Positions 7,080 through 15,865 of a stretch of 64,000 nucleotides of DNA are shown here, one piece after another. The translations under genes and the position numbers were made by a program. The notes beneath the pieces are model-generated. The model saw only the letters and a list, made by a program, of their open reading frames with translations. It did no database searches and was not told the origin of the DNA. Positions within the stretch are counted from its first letter, which is position 1. Every line of letters begins with the position of its first letter. This stretch comes from Methylotuvimicrobium sp. KM2 (lineage in GTDB: Bacteria > Pseudomonadota > Gammaproteobacteria > Methylococcales > Methylomonadaceae). The stretch lies in assembly GCF_038051925.1 (NCBI RefSeq), contig NZ_CP150634.1:4162300-4226299 (forward strand), in the 5' to 3' direction.

Positions 7080-8915
7080 GTGCAATTCAAGCCTGAACAC
7101 CCCTGGACCATCGAACAATCGGCACATATTTACGGCATCGCCAATTGGGGCGAAGGTTTTTTTTCGATCAACGAAGCTGGACGAGTGACCGTTAACCCCT
7201 GCCCCGATAAAAATGTCGAGCTGGATTTATACGAAATCGCACAGACCTTAAACGAAAAAAATCTATCGTTACCGGTGTTGGTACGTTTTACCGACATTCT
7301 AAAAAACCGGGTCAAGCAATTGCATGACGCGTTCGGCAAAGCCTGCGTCTCGAATACTTACCAAGGCACTTACACACCGGTTTACCCGATCAAGGTCAAC
7401 CAGCAGCGCAAAGTGATCGAAGGCATCGTGGCCGGCAAACAAGTCGGTCTCGAAGCCGGCAGTAAGCCGGAATTGCTGGCGATCCTAGCTTTGTCGCCCG
7501 GACTGATTGTCTGCAACGGTTATAAAGACCGCGCTTATATTCGCCTCGCCTTGATCGGCTTGCGCATGGGCTTGAAGGTGTATATCGTCATAGAAAAACC
7601 ATCCGAGCTGGAAATGATTCTGCAGGAATCGCAAAAACTGGGCATCAAGCCGCTGCTCGGCGTCAGAGTCCGGCTTTCGAGCATTAGCGCCGGAAAATGG
7701 CAAAATAGCGGCGGCGAAAAATCCAAATTCGGCTTTCACGCCGGAGAAGTCCTGCAATTAGTCGAGCGTCTCGACAAGGAAGGCTTGCTCGACACCTTGA
7801 AACTGATGCATTTCCACATGGGCTCACAAATCGCGAACATTCACGACATCAAGACCGCGCTGAAGGAAGCCGGACAGTTCTATGCCGAATTGCACAAGCT
7901 CGGCGCTAAAATCGATACCGTCGATGCCGGCGGCGGTCTCGGCGTCGATTACGACGGCAGCCGTTCGCGCCGCGACTGCTCGATCAATTACAGCATCGAC
8001 GAATACGCGCAAAACATCGTGCGCGGCTTCGCCGAAAGCTGCGCCGAACACGGTTTGCCGCATCCGCACATCATCACCGAATCGGGCCGCGCGCTAACCG
8101 CGCATCATGCCGTGTTGATCAGCAACGTCACCGATATCGAATCGCTCGACACCGAACTCGACGAATGCGACTCGCCATTCTCATCGCACAACATCGCCGA
8201 ACAATATCACGACGCACAATTCAACCTGAACGAGGCACGCACCGCCTTCGTGCAAGGCAAACTCGGACTGGTCGAACTCGCCGAAGCCGAACGCGAATAC
8301 ATCCGACTGTTCCGGCAAATCAAGGCGCATCTGAATCCCAACAACCACAGCGAAGCGGCGATCTTGCAGGAACTGAACGAAAAACTGGCCGACAAGGTGT
8401 TTTGCAATTTCTCGCTATTTCAATCGTTACCGGACATCTGGGGCATCGATCAGATCTTTCCGATCATGCCGATTCACCGGCTCGACGAGTACCCTTCCCG
8501 GCGCGCGGTGCTGCAAGATTTGACCTGCGATTCGGACGGACGCATCGATCATTATGTCGACGGACCGAATATCGAAAATACGATGCCGCTGCATAAAATC
8601 GACTTGAACGAACCCTATTTGATCGGATTTTTCATGGTCGGCGCCTATCAGGAAATTCTCGGCGACATGCACAATCTCTTCGGCGACACGCATTCGATCA
8701 ATATCGAACTCGACGCCGACGGCTACCATTTTTCCGACTTACAGGAAGGCGAGCATGTCTCCGATTTATTGGATTATGTCCATATCAATCCTGAAGAATT
8801 AAAAGAAGCCTATCGTAACAAGCTAACGCAAAGCGGTATCGGCGAATTGGAGCGCTACGAATATGAAAAAGAACTCGAAGCTGGACTTCGGGCTTATACT
8901 TATTTAGAAAAATAA
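7080..8915 (+). CDS. speA: Biosynthetic arginine decarboxylase
   Basis: SpeA is a PLP enzyme that converts arginine to agmatine, feeding putrescine and then the spermidine synthase encoded next door. The 611-aa protein shows the PLP lysine in VYPIKVNQQ (Lys105), the MHFHMGSQI barrel motif, the DAGGGLGVDYDGSRS phosphate-binding region and the C-terminal CDSDG motif that contributes to the active site. The start is the GTG at 7080 with an AAGGAC-type site upstream. It is slightly shorter than E. coli SpeA but collinear with it. A broken TA operon and an IS follow 30 bp downstream. Confidence 0.96.
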   Translation: MQFKPEHPWTIEQSAHIYGIANWGEGFFSINEAGRVTVNPCPDKNVELDLYEIAQTLNEKNLSLPVLVRFTDILKNRVKQLHDAFGKACVSNTYQGTYTPVYPIKVNQQRKVIEGIVAGKQVGLEAGSKPELLAILALSPGLIVCNGYKDRAYIRLALIGLRMGLKVYIVIEKPSELEMILQESQKLGIKPLLGVRVRLSSISAGKWQNSGGEKSKFGFHAGEVLQLVERLDKEGLLDTLKLMHFHMGSQIANIHDIKTALKEAGQFYAELHKLGAKIDTVDAGGGLGVDYDGSRSRRDCSINYSIDEYAQNIVRGFAESCAEHGLPHPHIITESGRALTAHHAVLISNVTDIESLDTELDECDSPFSSHNIAEQYHDAQFNLNEARTAFVQGKLGLVELAEAEREYIRLFRQIKAHLNPNNHSEAAILQELNEKLADKVFCNFSLFQSLPDIWGIDQIFPIMPIHRLDEYPSRRAVLQDLTCDSDGRIDHYVDGPNIENTMPLHKIDLNEPYLIGFFMVGAYQEILGDMHNLFGDTHSINIELDADGYHFSDLQEGEHVSDLLDYVHINPEELKEAYRNKLTQSGIGELERYEYEKELEAGLRAYTYLEK

Positions 8916-8953
8916 TTCTAATTTCATAAATACCAGGATCCTGTCATGTCTAA

Positions 8954-10493
8954 TTCGACTTTGTCATGTTTAAGTATTTGAATACTATATAAATATAGTA
9001 TAATGCACGCATTATCGCAGAGCGATGAAAACAGGGCAACAGGATGATTTACAAACCACTCGACTAACGAAACATTCAACGGGATTCAAGATGACAAAGC
9101 ACTCTTCTCGCTTTGTCAGTCCTTAGATTCGTTTATCGGAACGTTTCAAGATTTATTTCGTTCCGGGAATCATAACGTATTCAAGCAAGCCGGCCATTAC
9201 ATCAAAGGCTTATTCCAAGCTAACAAACGTAACATGGAGCGGATGGCCGAGGTGGTTCCGGACTCTGACGACCAGGCCCTGCAAAATTTTCTCACGCATT
9301 CCAGTTGGCTCGCCCGTCCGGTCATGGATCGCGCGGCCCTGGCAGCCGATCAATGCTTCGAGGGCGCCGAAGGCACCGCGCTCATTATCGATGAGTCGGG
9401 CTTTGCCAAAAGCGGAAAGCATTCGGTTGGCGTGGCTCGCCAATGGAACGGTCGATTGGGTAAGGTCGATAATTGCCAAGTGGGCGTTTTCGGCGCTTTA
9501 GGTAAAGGCGATCGCGTCGCATTAATCGATGCCCGCTTGTATTTGCCTCATGCCTGGACCGATGACGCAGAACGGTGCGAGAAGGCCGATGTACCGCGCG
9601 ACTGTCGAAGTTATCGCACCAAGCCGGAATTGGCGCTTGAGATCGTACAGCATGCGCGGTCGATCGGCGTTCGCTTCGACTGGGTCGGCTTCGATGGCCT
9701 CTACGGTAACGCGCCCCATCTACTTCGTGCGCTGGATGCCGATGGCGAGCGCTTCATGGCCGATGTTCACAAAGATCAACAGATCTATGTGGACGATCCC
9801 CAACCCTATTTGCCGGAACGCAAGCAAGGCAAAGGAAGACCTATCACTCGCTACCAGAGCCAAGCGCAAGCCATTCAAGCCCAAGAATGGGCCGCGCAAC
9901 AGCCAGAACCGGCTTGGCAACGGCTGACGCTACGAGATACCTGTCGAGGATCGCTGACGATTGAGGTCCTCCACCAACGGGTTTGGCTTTGGGAGGCCGG
10001 CAGCGATACGGCTTATCAGTGGCATTTATTGGTCCGTCGGGAGCTCGATTCGCCGGACGAGATCAAATACAGCTTGAGCAACGCGCCGGCACAAACGGCA
10101 GTGTCTACCTTGGCGCATCAACAGGCGCAGCGATATTGGGTCGAACGAGCTTTTCAGGATCACAAAAGCCATATCGGTCTGGCGCACTATCAAGCCCGAA
10201 AATGGCAATCCTGGCATCGACACATGGCGCTCGCCATGATAGCCGGCTTGTTCATGTTGCAGCAACGCATGACTCATGAGGAAAGCTATCCGCTATTGAG
10301 CTGCTATGACATACAAATACTCTTAGCCAAAAGCTTGCCGAACAAGCAAACCGACTTCGCTGTGTTACTCGCTCAAGTGAAAGAGCGCCACCGTCGGCGC
10401 TTATCGGCTATCAGATCAGCCAGCAAGAAAAACGAAACTGTCCAAAATGAGTAAGTGGGTGACTTTTAATACAAACAACATGACAAAGTCGAA
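8954..10493 (+). mobile_element. IS701-family insertion sequence, 1540 bp with CTAA target duplication
   Basis: The termini are perfect 17-bp inverted repeats (TTCGACTTTGTCATGTT at 8954-8970, its reverse complement at 10477-10493). They are flanked by a 4-bp direct repeat CTAA (8950-8953 and 10494-10497), which fits the YTAR target preference of IS701. One transposase gene fills the element. Both ends are intact, suggesting recent insertion. Confidence 0.92.
9234..10454 (+). CDS. IS701-family DDE transposase
   Basis: This is a DDE transposase of the IS701/IS4 group. Catalytic-type regions are visible: LIIDESGFAKSGKHSVGVARQ (first Asp), FDWVGFDGLYGNAP (second Asp) and the YWVERAFQDHKSHIGLAHYQ C1 signature with the Glu. 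The first standard start is the ATG at 9234, giving 406 aa, but the same frame is open and transposase-like back to 9048 (DSFIGTFQDLFRSGNHNVFKQ) without ATG, GTG or TTG. Either an unusual start such as the ATT at 9084 is used or a small indel has removed the true start. Activity is therefore uncertain. Confidence 0.88.
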   Translation: MERMAEVVPDSDDQALQNFLTHSSWLARPVMDRAALAADQCFEGAEGTALIIDESGFAKSGKHSVGVARQWNGRLGKVDNCQVGVFGALGKGDRVALIDARLYLPHAWTDDAERCEKADVPRDCRSYRTKPELALEIVQHARSIGVRFDWVGFDGLYGNAPHLLRALDADGERFMADVHKDQQIYVDDPQPYLPERKQGKGRPITRYQSQAQAIQAQEWAAQQPEPAWQRLTLRDTCRGSLTIEVLHQRVWLWEAGSDTAYQWHLLVRRELDSPDEIKYSLSNAPAQTAVSTLAHQQAQRYWVERAFQDHKSHIGLAHYQARKWQSWHRHMALAMIAGLFMLQQRMTHEESYPLLSCYDIQILLAKSLPNKQTDFAVLLAQVKERHRRRLSAIRSASKKNETVQNE

Positions 10494-10662
10494 CTAATGT
10501 TAAAGAGAAAATCGTCGAAGTGATCGAATCGCAACCGGACGATGCCAGCTATGATGAAATTATGCGGGAACTAGCCTTTGAACGCATGATTGAGCGTGGC
10601 ATGGAAGACTCTCGTCTAGGACGCATTATCAAAGACGAAGAACTAAAAGCACGCATTCATGC

Positions 10663-11138
10663 ATGGTGGAAATAGTATGGACCGAAGAGGCCTTGCGCTG
10701 GCTTCAAGAAATCTTCACTTACATTTCAGAAGATAGCCCTACCGCTGCCCGCAAAGTTGTTTCTGGTATTTATACTTCGCGCGGCCACATTTGCGGGTTT
10801 CTGACACGCTCTTTTGTTCGGTAGCTGCGTTGCGAAAACAGTTACATAGCTTGCTATGCGCCTGTTTTCGCGCCTTGCTATCGAACAAAATAGCATTGCC
10901 ATAAAATCCGCAAACATGGCCGCGCGAAGTATATGACAAGGTCCAATTGCTCAAGGACTTTCCTGAAATCGGCTATCAATATCGATCCGAAAACGAAGGC
11001 GATATCAGAGTATTGCTTTACGGACATTATCGAATCGCTTACTTACTGAAATCAACGACACGAATCGAAATTTTGGGCGTGTTTCATGGCGCTCTCGATA
11101 TCGACAACTATTTCACAAAATTCGATCGGGATAATTAA
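10663..11138 (+). pseudogene. ParE-type toxin gene interrupted by a palindromic MITE-like element
   Basis: The 5' part (10663-10772) encodes MVEIVWTEEALRWLQEIF and continues to SGIY; the 3' part (10932-11138) continues DKVQLLKDFPEIGYQYRSEN through RVLLYGHYRIAYLL to the stop. Removing the 159-bp insert and one copy of its TA duplication restores a single frame of about 104 aa with the ParE/RelE order of motifs. The start overlaps the end of the broken antitoxin gene. Both partners of this operon are thus separately inactivated. Confidence 0.87.
10773..10931. mobile_element. 159-bp palindromic MITE-like element in a TA target site
   Basis: The element begins TACTTCGCGCGGCCA and ends with the reverse complement of that sequence. 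The arms stay largely complementary inward for about 55 bases (TTTGCGG, then TTTTGTTCG near the centre). It is flanked by TA dinucleotides (10771-10772 and 10932-10933) and has no coding capacity. This is the signature of a non-autonomous element moved by an IS630/Tc1-mariner-type transposase. Confidence 0.82.
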
Positions 11139-11139
11139 G

Positions 11140-12006
11140 ATGAAAACAGGACTCATCGGACTCGGCGCCATGGGCGCTGGCATGGCGAGAAATCTCGCGA
11201 AGGCAGGCTTTTTAACCGGCGTCTATAACCGCACTGCCGATAAAACGCAAGCGTTGGCCGACGAACTCGGTGTCGTCGCATTCGACACACCATCCGCACT
11301 CGCCACTGCATGCGAGGTCATTTTTATGTGCGTCTCGCGCGACGAAGACGTTCTAGAAATGGTTGCTGCTGTCGAGCAGACGGTCAAACCGGGCACGGTC
11401 GTCGTCGATATGTCAACGATCAGCAGCTCAACTGCACAACAAGCTGCCGCAATACTCGCCGAAAAACAAGCGCACTTTCTCGATGCGCCGGTCTCGGGCG
11501 GCGTCGAAGGCGCTCAAAAAGGCACCTTGGCAATGATGGTAGGCGGGAGTAGCGAAACTTTAGAAAAAATTCGGCCGATTCTTGCCGCGATCGCCTCGCG
11601 CATCCTGCACATGGGACCGGTCGGTAGCGGACAGGCCACGAAGGCGGTCAATCAAATCATGGCCGCCGGCATCAATCAGGCCGTGTCCGAAGCACTCGCC
11701 TTCGGCGAAACGCAAGGACTGCCGATGGATAAAGTCATCGAAGTCGTCTCGGGTGGCGCTGCCGGCAATTGGTTTCTCGAACATAGAGGCCCAACAATGA
11801 TGCAGAATAAATTCGCACCGGGCTTCAAATTGGCATTACATCACAAAGATTTGGAAATCTGCCGTAAGATGGCCGAAAACGTCGGCATACCTATCCCACT
11901 GGCCGAAATGACATTACTCGATTATGCACAGTTAATGGAACAAGGCTTCGGTGACGAGGACATTTCGGCATTGTACCGATTGAAAATGCCTCGCAAATTA
12001 AGCTAA
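11140..12006 (+). CDS. NAD(P)-dependent 3-hydroxyacid dehydrogenase family protein
   Basis: This 288-aa enzyme belongs to the 6-phosphogluconate/3-hydroxyisobutyrate dehydrogenase superfamily. It has the N-terminal Rossmann motif GLGAMGAGMARN, the substrate-binding DAPVSGGVEGAQKGTL, the catalytic-lysine region GSGQATKAVNQIM and a C-terminal helical dimer domain. Members reduce glyoxylate, succinic semialdehyde or tartronate semialdehyde, or oxidise 3-hydroxyisobutyrate; the substrate cannot be settled here. In a methylotroph a role in glyoxylate or hydroxypyruvate handling is possible but inferred. The ATG at 11140 is chosen over an upstream start that runs back into the toxin relic. Confidence 0.9.
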   Translation: MKTGLIGLGAMGAGMARNLAKAGFLTGVYNRTADKTQALADELGVVAFDTPSALATACEVIFMCVSRDEDVLEMVAAVEQTVKPGTVVVDMSTISSSTAQQAAAILAEKQAHFLDAPVSGGVEGAQKGTLAMMVGGSSETLEKIRPILAAIASRILHMGPVGSGQATKAVNQIMAAGINQAVSEALAFGETQGLPMDKVIEVVSGGAAGNWFLEHRGPTMMQNKFAPGFKLALHHKDLEICRKMAENVGIPIPLAEMTLLDYAQLMEQGFGDEDISALYRLKMPRKLS

Positions 12007-12250
12007 GGCCTGATCAACCCAGCGGGCAAAACCGAAGCTCTGTAATTCTTCTGCAAAATATTGTTGCCGATTGGCCAAAAACAACTTCCTTCTGAAAACC
12101 TTTACCTCATAAAATACATCGCCACCCTGTAACTTATGAATTCGCCACGACCGTTAAAAATTTCTTTTCTTTACAGGCAATTTCAGCTAGCTTTGATGGT
12201 AACGGCGTGAATAATTTTTCATAGCCGACCGGCACAACCGCTTTCCGGTT
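12007..12250. other. Gene-free stretch, possible minus-strand gene relic
   Basis: No intact gene. On the minus strand just after the dehydrogenase a short open stretch encodes KVFRRKLFLANRQQYF and ends WVDQALA, which looks protein-like but has no start and is cut by stops upstream. I cannot assign it. Confidence 0.35.
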
Positions 12251-12362
12251 ATACCTTTCGCACTTCAAATTTCGGCAGTGCCGGAGGAGGCCTCGGGGTG
12301 CGGGGTTCATGGCATCCTTTGACGAGCACCCCGGTGCCGAATTTTGATCTGCGATGGGTATA
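12251..12362 (+). repeat. Dispersed repeat family A, 112-bp copy
   Basis: It starts ATACCTTTCGCACTTCAAAT and ends with TTTTGATCTGCGATGGGTAT plus A. An inverted, shorter copy is at 15866-15946, and separated ends are at 34249 and 34945. The interior contains a GC-rich hairpin (CGGGGTG pairing with CACCCCG). Confidence 0.75.
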
Positions 12363-12396
12363 ATTACGGAATACCTAACTTCTTGAGGACTTTAAC

Positions 12397-12693
12397 ATGA
12401 CGACAATAGCAGACCCCGTCATCGACAGATGGTACAAAGATGTCGAAAATAATTTAACGTTCAAAATCATTGCGATCGATGAAAGCGACGATTCAATCGA
12501 AGTACAATATTTGAACGGAGAGATTGGCGAATACGACAACGACAGCTGGTATAATTCTACCTTCGACTATATTGAAGAACCCGAGGATTGGAGCGCACCT
12601 TTCGAACTAGACGACGAAGATCTCGGTTATAGCGATCCGGATGAACACCGGCGCAACATGGACGATTTAAACTTTGACGATTACATTGATTAA
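12397..12693 (+). CDS. Small acidic conserved protein (DUF6763-like)
   Basis: This is a 98-aa strongly acidic protein with no signal peptide or membrane segment. It contains VIDRWYKDVENNLTFKIIAI, an ISD-like beta-rich N-terminal half, EDWSAPFELDDEDLGYSDPD and an Asp-rich tail. I associate this pattern with a small domain of unknown function common in sulfur- and methane-oxidising gammaproteobacteria. A good ribosome binding site (GAGGAC) precedes the ATG. It is 14 bp upstream of a P-loop gene and may be co-transcribed with it. Confidence 0.75.
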   Translation: MTTIADPVIDRWYKDVENNLTFKIIAIDESDDSIEVQYLNGEIGEYDNDSWYNSTFDYIEEPEDWSAPFELDDEDLGYSDPDEHRRNMDDLNFDDYID

Positions 12694-12707
12694 CGGAAAC
12701 ACTTCGC

Positions 12708-13556
12708 ATGAAAATGAGTGCACCGGAATTCCTGGATTGGGAATCCAAAAGCATTACACTAATGGCCATGTCTGGCGCTGGTAAAACCACGCTGGCCAAT
12801 AAGCTACCTAGACAAAAATGGTTTCATTATTCCGGCGACTATCGGATCGGCACTAAGTATCTGGATGAACCCATCCTGGACAACATCAAGCGTCGAGCGA
12901 TGGATGTACCATTTTTGCGCGAGTTACTGTTATCCGACTCTATTTATATATGCAACAACGTCACCGTCGACAACCTAACTCCGGTATCGAGTTTTCTCGG
13001 GAAAATCGGCAACCCCGAGCTAGGCGGATTGTCTTTAACGGAATTCAAACGCCGCCAACAATTGCATCATCAAGCCGAAATTGCAGCAATGCTCGATGTT
13101 CCCGATTTCATAAAAAAATCCGAGGACATATACGGCTACAAACACTTCATTAACGATGCCGGCGGCAGTTTATGCGAGCTGAGCAACAAGGCAGTACTGG
13201 AAACACTCGCCAAGCATACGCTAATTCTCTATATCAAGATTTCGCCGGATCTCGAAAAAACGATTATCGAGCGCGCCAAAACCGACCCGAAGCCGCTCTA
13301 TTATCGTGAAGCCTTTTTAGATGAAAAACTGGCCGAATTCATGGTCAAACACCACTATCCTGACCCCGAAACGATTCCGCCCGATGAATTCGTCACCTGG
13401 GTTTTCCCGGAATTATTCAAGTCGCGCTTACCTCGTTATGAGGCGATAGCCCGACAGTACGGCTATACTATCGACGCCAACGATGCCGCACAGGTCAACA
13501 ACGAAGACGATTTCATTCGGCTGATCGCAGACGCGATCGCCGAACAACAGGCTTAA
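12708..13556 (+). CDS. P-loop ATPase / kinase-like protein of unknown function
   Basis: This 282-aa cytosolic protein has a Walker A motif near its N-terminus (LMAMSGAGKTTLANKL, residues about 18-33) followed by a nucleoside-kinase-like layout: FHYSGDYRIGTKYL, DAGGSLCELS and LILYIKISPDLEKTIIERAK. No substrate-defining motif is recognised. It lies 15 bp upstream of the metA-family gene and in the same direction, so the four genes from 12397 to 15106 may form one operon. A small-molecule kinase is the best guess, but this is inference. Confidence 0.75.
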   Translation: MKMSAPEFLDWESKSITLMAMSGAGKTTLANKLPRQKWFHYSGDYRIGTKYLDEPILDNIKRRAMDVPFLRELLLSDSIYICNNVTVDNLTPVSSFLGKIGNPELGGLSLTEFKRRQQLHHQAEIAAMLDVPDFIKKSEDIYGYKHFINDAGGSLCELSNKAVLETLAKHTLILYIKISPDLEKTIIERAKTDPKPLYYREAFLDEKLAEFMVKHHYPDPETIPPDEFVTWVFPELFKSRLPRYEAIARQYGYTIDANDAAQVNNEDDFIRLIADAIAEQQA

Positions 13557-13571
13557 ATAAGGTTAGGATTA

Positions 13572-14636
13572 ATGCCCTTAGTCGCACACACCGATTTACC
13601 GACATTCCAGCGTCTGCGTGAAGAAGGCGAAGAAATTCTGAACCCGGAGCGGGCGCGCCACCAAGATATTCGAGAAATGCATATCGGCTTGCTGAATATG
13701 ATGCCGGATGCCGCGCTTGAAGCGACCGAACGCCAATTTTTCCGGCTGGTCGGCGCGTGCAACCAAATCACGCAGTTTCATGTTCATCCTTTTACCGTCG
13801 ACGGATTGCCCCGAAACTCGGAAGCAAAAGCACACATAGAGCGTTATTACGAATCGTTCGAAACCATTAAGCGAGACGGGCTGGACGCATTGATCATCAG
13901 CGGAGCCAATGTCACAAAACCGAAACTAGACCAAGAAGATTTTTGGCAACCACTGACCGAAGTGTTCTTGTGGGCCAAACAAAACGTTCCGTCCATTTTA
14001 TGTTCGTGCCTGGCAACGCACGCCGTCATACAGTTTTGCTACGGCATCGAAAGAACCCGGTTACCCGCCAAACGCTGGGGCGTGTTTCCGCACAAAGTAT
14101 TGGATCGCAAACACCCCTTAGTCTCGGAAATCAATACCCGTTTCGATGTCCCGCATTCGCGTTTTAACGAAATCTTTCGCGAAGACATAGAACAAAAAGG
14201 CTTGAAAGTATTGGTTGCGAGCAAGGAGGCAGGCGTCCATCTGGCGGTTAGTCCGGACGGTTTCCGAATCGTATTCTTTCAAGGCCACCCGGAGTACGAT
14301 GACATCAGCCTGCTAAAAGAATATAAGCGTGAGGTGTCTCGTTATTATAACGGCGAGACAGAAGACTATCCGCCGTTTCCAGAGCATTATTTCAGCCCAA
14401 GAGTGCAGCGCACTTTCACAGACTACCGCGATCACGTCATAGCTGCGCGACGAGGCAATAAACCGATCGAACCTTTTCCGGAAGCCGCCGTTCTCGATTA
14501 CATCGACAATACTTGGCGAGATACGGCTCGAGCAGTCTTTAACAACTGGCTCGGAAAAATTTATCAGGTCACCGACCAGGACCGGCGTATTCCGTTTATG
14601 CCGGGCATCGACCCCAACAACCCTTTAGGCTTATGA
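13572..14636 (+). CDS. metA: Homoserine O-succinyltransferase family protein (MetA-like)
   Basis: MetA-type enzymes acylate homoserine in methionine synthesis. This 354-aa protein has the family frame: HIGLLNMMPDAALEATERQF, LIISGANVTKP, the nucleophile region ILCSCLATHA (Cys146), the PHSRFNEI loop and the FFQGHPEYD His-Glu pair. It is longer than E. coli MetA (309 aa) and the nucleophile elbow differs, which fits the divergent MetA/MetX-like branch found in many gammaproteobacteria; succinyl versus acetyl donor is not decided. The next gene overlaps by four bases. Confidence 0.88.
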   Translation: MPLVAHTDLPTFQRLREEGEEILNPERARHQDIREMHIGLLNMMPDAALEATERQFFRLVGACNQITQFHVHPFTVDGLPRNSEAKAHIERYYESFETIKRDGLDALIISGANVTKPKLDQEDFWQPLTEVFLWAKQNVPSILCSCLATHAVIQFCYGIERTRLPAKRWGVFPHKVLDRKHPLVSEINTRFDVPHSRFNEIFREDIEQKGLKVLVASKEAGVHLAVSPDGFRIVFFQGHPEYDDISLLKEYKREVSRYYNGETEDYPPFPEHYFSPRVQRTFTDYRDHVIAARRGNKPIEPFPEAAVLDYIDNTWRDTARAVFNNWLGKIYQVTDQDRRIPFMPGIDPNNPLGL

Positions 14637-15106
14637 GCACGCACTCGGACTATTTACAACAAGCGATCAATCTCGCTGCCGAAAACGTCGAATCCGGACA
14701 AGGCGGGCCTTACGGCGCACTGATCGTCAAAGAAAATAAAATCATTGCCGCCAGCGGCAACCAAGTCACCAGCCGGCTCGACCCGACGGCTCATGCCGAA
14801 GTCATGGCCATTCGCATGGCCTGCCAAGCTATGAACGACTTTCAATTGACCGGCTGTACCTTGTACACCAGTTGCGAACCGTGCCCGATGTGCCTAGGAG
14901 CGATTTATTGGGCCCGTCTCGACAATGTTTATTACGCTTGTAGCCGAGAAGACGCGGCCGCTGCCGGATTCGACGACAGCTTCATTTATGATGAAATCCC
15001 GCTACCGCCGAATAAAAGACGCATCCTCATGTTAAACCTCAAACAAGACAACGATCTCAAGCCTTTTGAGTTATGGAACGCTAAACCCGATAAGATCCTT
15101 TATTAG
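14633..15106 (+). CDS. guaD: Guanine deaminase (cytidine-deaminase-fold)
   Basis: This 157-aa zinc deaminase carries HAEVMAIR (zinc His and catalytic Glu) and TSCEPCPMC (two zinc Cys), followed by GAIYWARLDNVYYA and AAAAGFDDSFIYDEI. Those later stretches match Bacillus subtilis GuaD, which is also about 156 aa, more closely than TadA. It would convert guanine to xanthine. The start overlaps the stop of the metA-like gene (ATGA), indicating translational coupling, although the pathway link is not obvious. Confidence 0.88.
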   Translation: MSTHSDYLQQAINLAAENVESGQGGPYGALIVKENKIIAASGNQVTSRLDPTAHAEVMAIRMACQAMNDFQLTGCTLYTSCEPCPMCLGAIYWARLDNVYYACSREDAAAAGFDDSFIYDEIPLPPNKRRILMLNLKQDNDLKPFELWNAKPDKILY

Positions 15107-15126
15107 CCAACGCAACGGCCGGCGGA

Positions 15127-15651
15127 TTATTCTCCCGCTTTCTCGACGATAGCCTCGACTTGCTCTTCTTCAACTTCGTCGACAACCTGTTCGGCAACAG
15201 TCTTGCCAACATTTTCGTCAGCTTCGGGCTCGGAGGCCAAAATTTGAGGGCTATCGGCAATCTTAATCAACCACCCATCCATGCCTTTACAACCAAGAAC
15301 GGCATCGGCTCTTACGTTGATTCGAGCATATTTTCCGTTCAATGAAGCCGGCAATTTTGCGCTGACTCTAAAAAAACTATTTTTATTTTCGACGTTCACC
15401 TCTAGAGGAATACCTTTTGCCGTTACGGTAATAGACTCCGGGGCTATCCAATTAGAAACCGTAAACATCAGCTCGGATTCGGGTTCAACCTCGACTTTGT
15501 TTTCCGCACTATAAACCGGCAGATTAAAATCCCTGAATTTTGGTGTTTTGCATGCGGGCTTTTCCATGTCTTCGGAATAAGCAAAAGCCCCATTTGCCAA
15601 TGATGCGGCAATCGAAAAAATAGTCAGTTTCAATAATTTCTTTGTCATCAT
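15127..15651 (-). CDS. Periplasmic protein of unknown function
   Basis: The 174-aa protein begins with a signal peptide (MMTKKLLKLTIFSIAASLAN, cleavage likely after GAFA). The mature part has two cysteines about 90 residues apart (KPACKTP and VLGCKGMD) and a beta-rich central segment with IAPESITVTAKGIPLEVNVE. The last 30 residues are a Glu/Val-rich tail. I do not recognise the family. It faces guaD tail to tail, and an AT-rich intergenic stretch lies upstream. Confidence 0.7.
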   Translation of the reverse strand: MMTKKLLKLTIFSIAASLANGAFAYSEDMEKPACKTPKFRDFNLPVYSAENKVEVEPESELMFTVSNWIAPESITVTAKGIPLEVNVENKNSFFRVSAKLPASLNGKYARINVRADAVLGCKGMDGWLIKIADSPQILASEPEADENVGKTVAEQVVDEVEEEQVEAIVEKAGE

Positions 15652-15865
15652 AACCTTCTCACATTTATAGTTATTTTAATTGTTGTATGCAAAAGCCTTA
15701 TCCTTGCTTAACTTTAACCCAGCCTTAACATTTGCTTATTATAAGCCGCTGAAAATTAAGACTATAAAAATATTATGCCGCTACAAAACTATTTTTAGCA
15801 GCTTTTTTAATTTTTATGCTTCAATAACTTGGACGTAAGAACTACATTTGTAAAGGCTGGTTAAA

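Larger units (their letters stand above)
8946..10675 (+). pseudogene. Antitoxin gene split after codon 2 by an IS701-family element
   Basis: Joining 8946-8953 (ATG TCT AA) to 10498-10675 and dropping the IS plus one target-site copy gives an uninterrupted 62-codon frame that starts MSNVKEKIVEVIESQP and ends RIHAWWK. A ribosome binding site (AGGA) precedes the ATG by seven bases. The helical sequence and its overlap with a ParE-type toxin frame indicate an antitoxin of an addiction module. As found, the gene is inactive. Confidence 0.85.
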
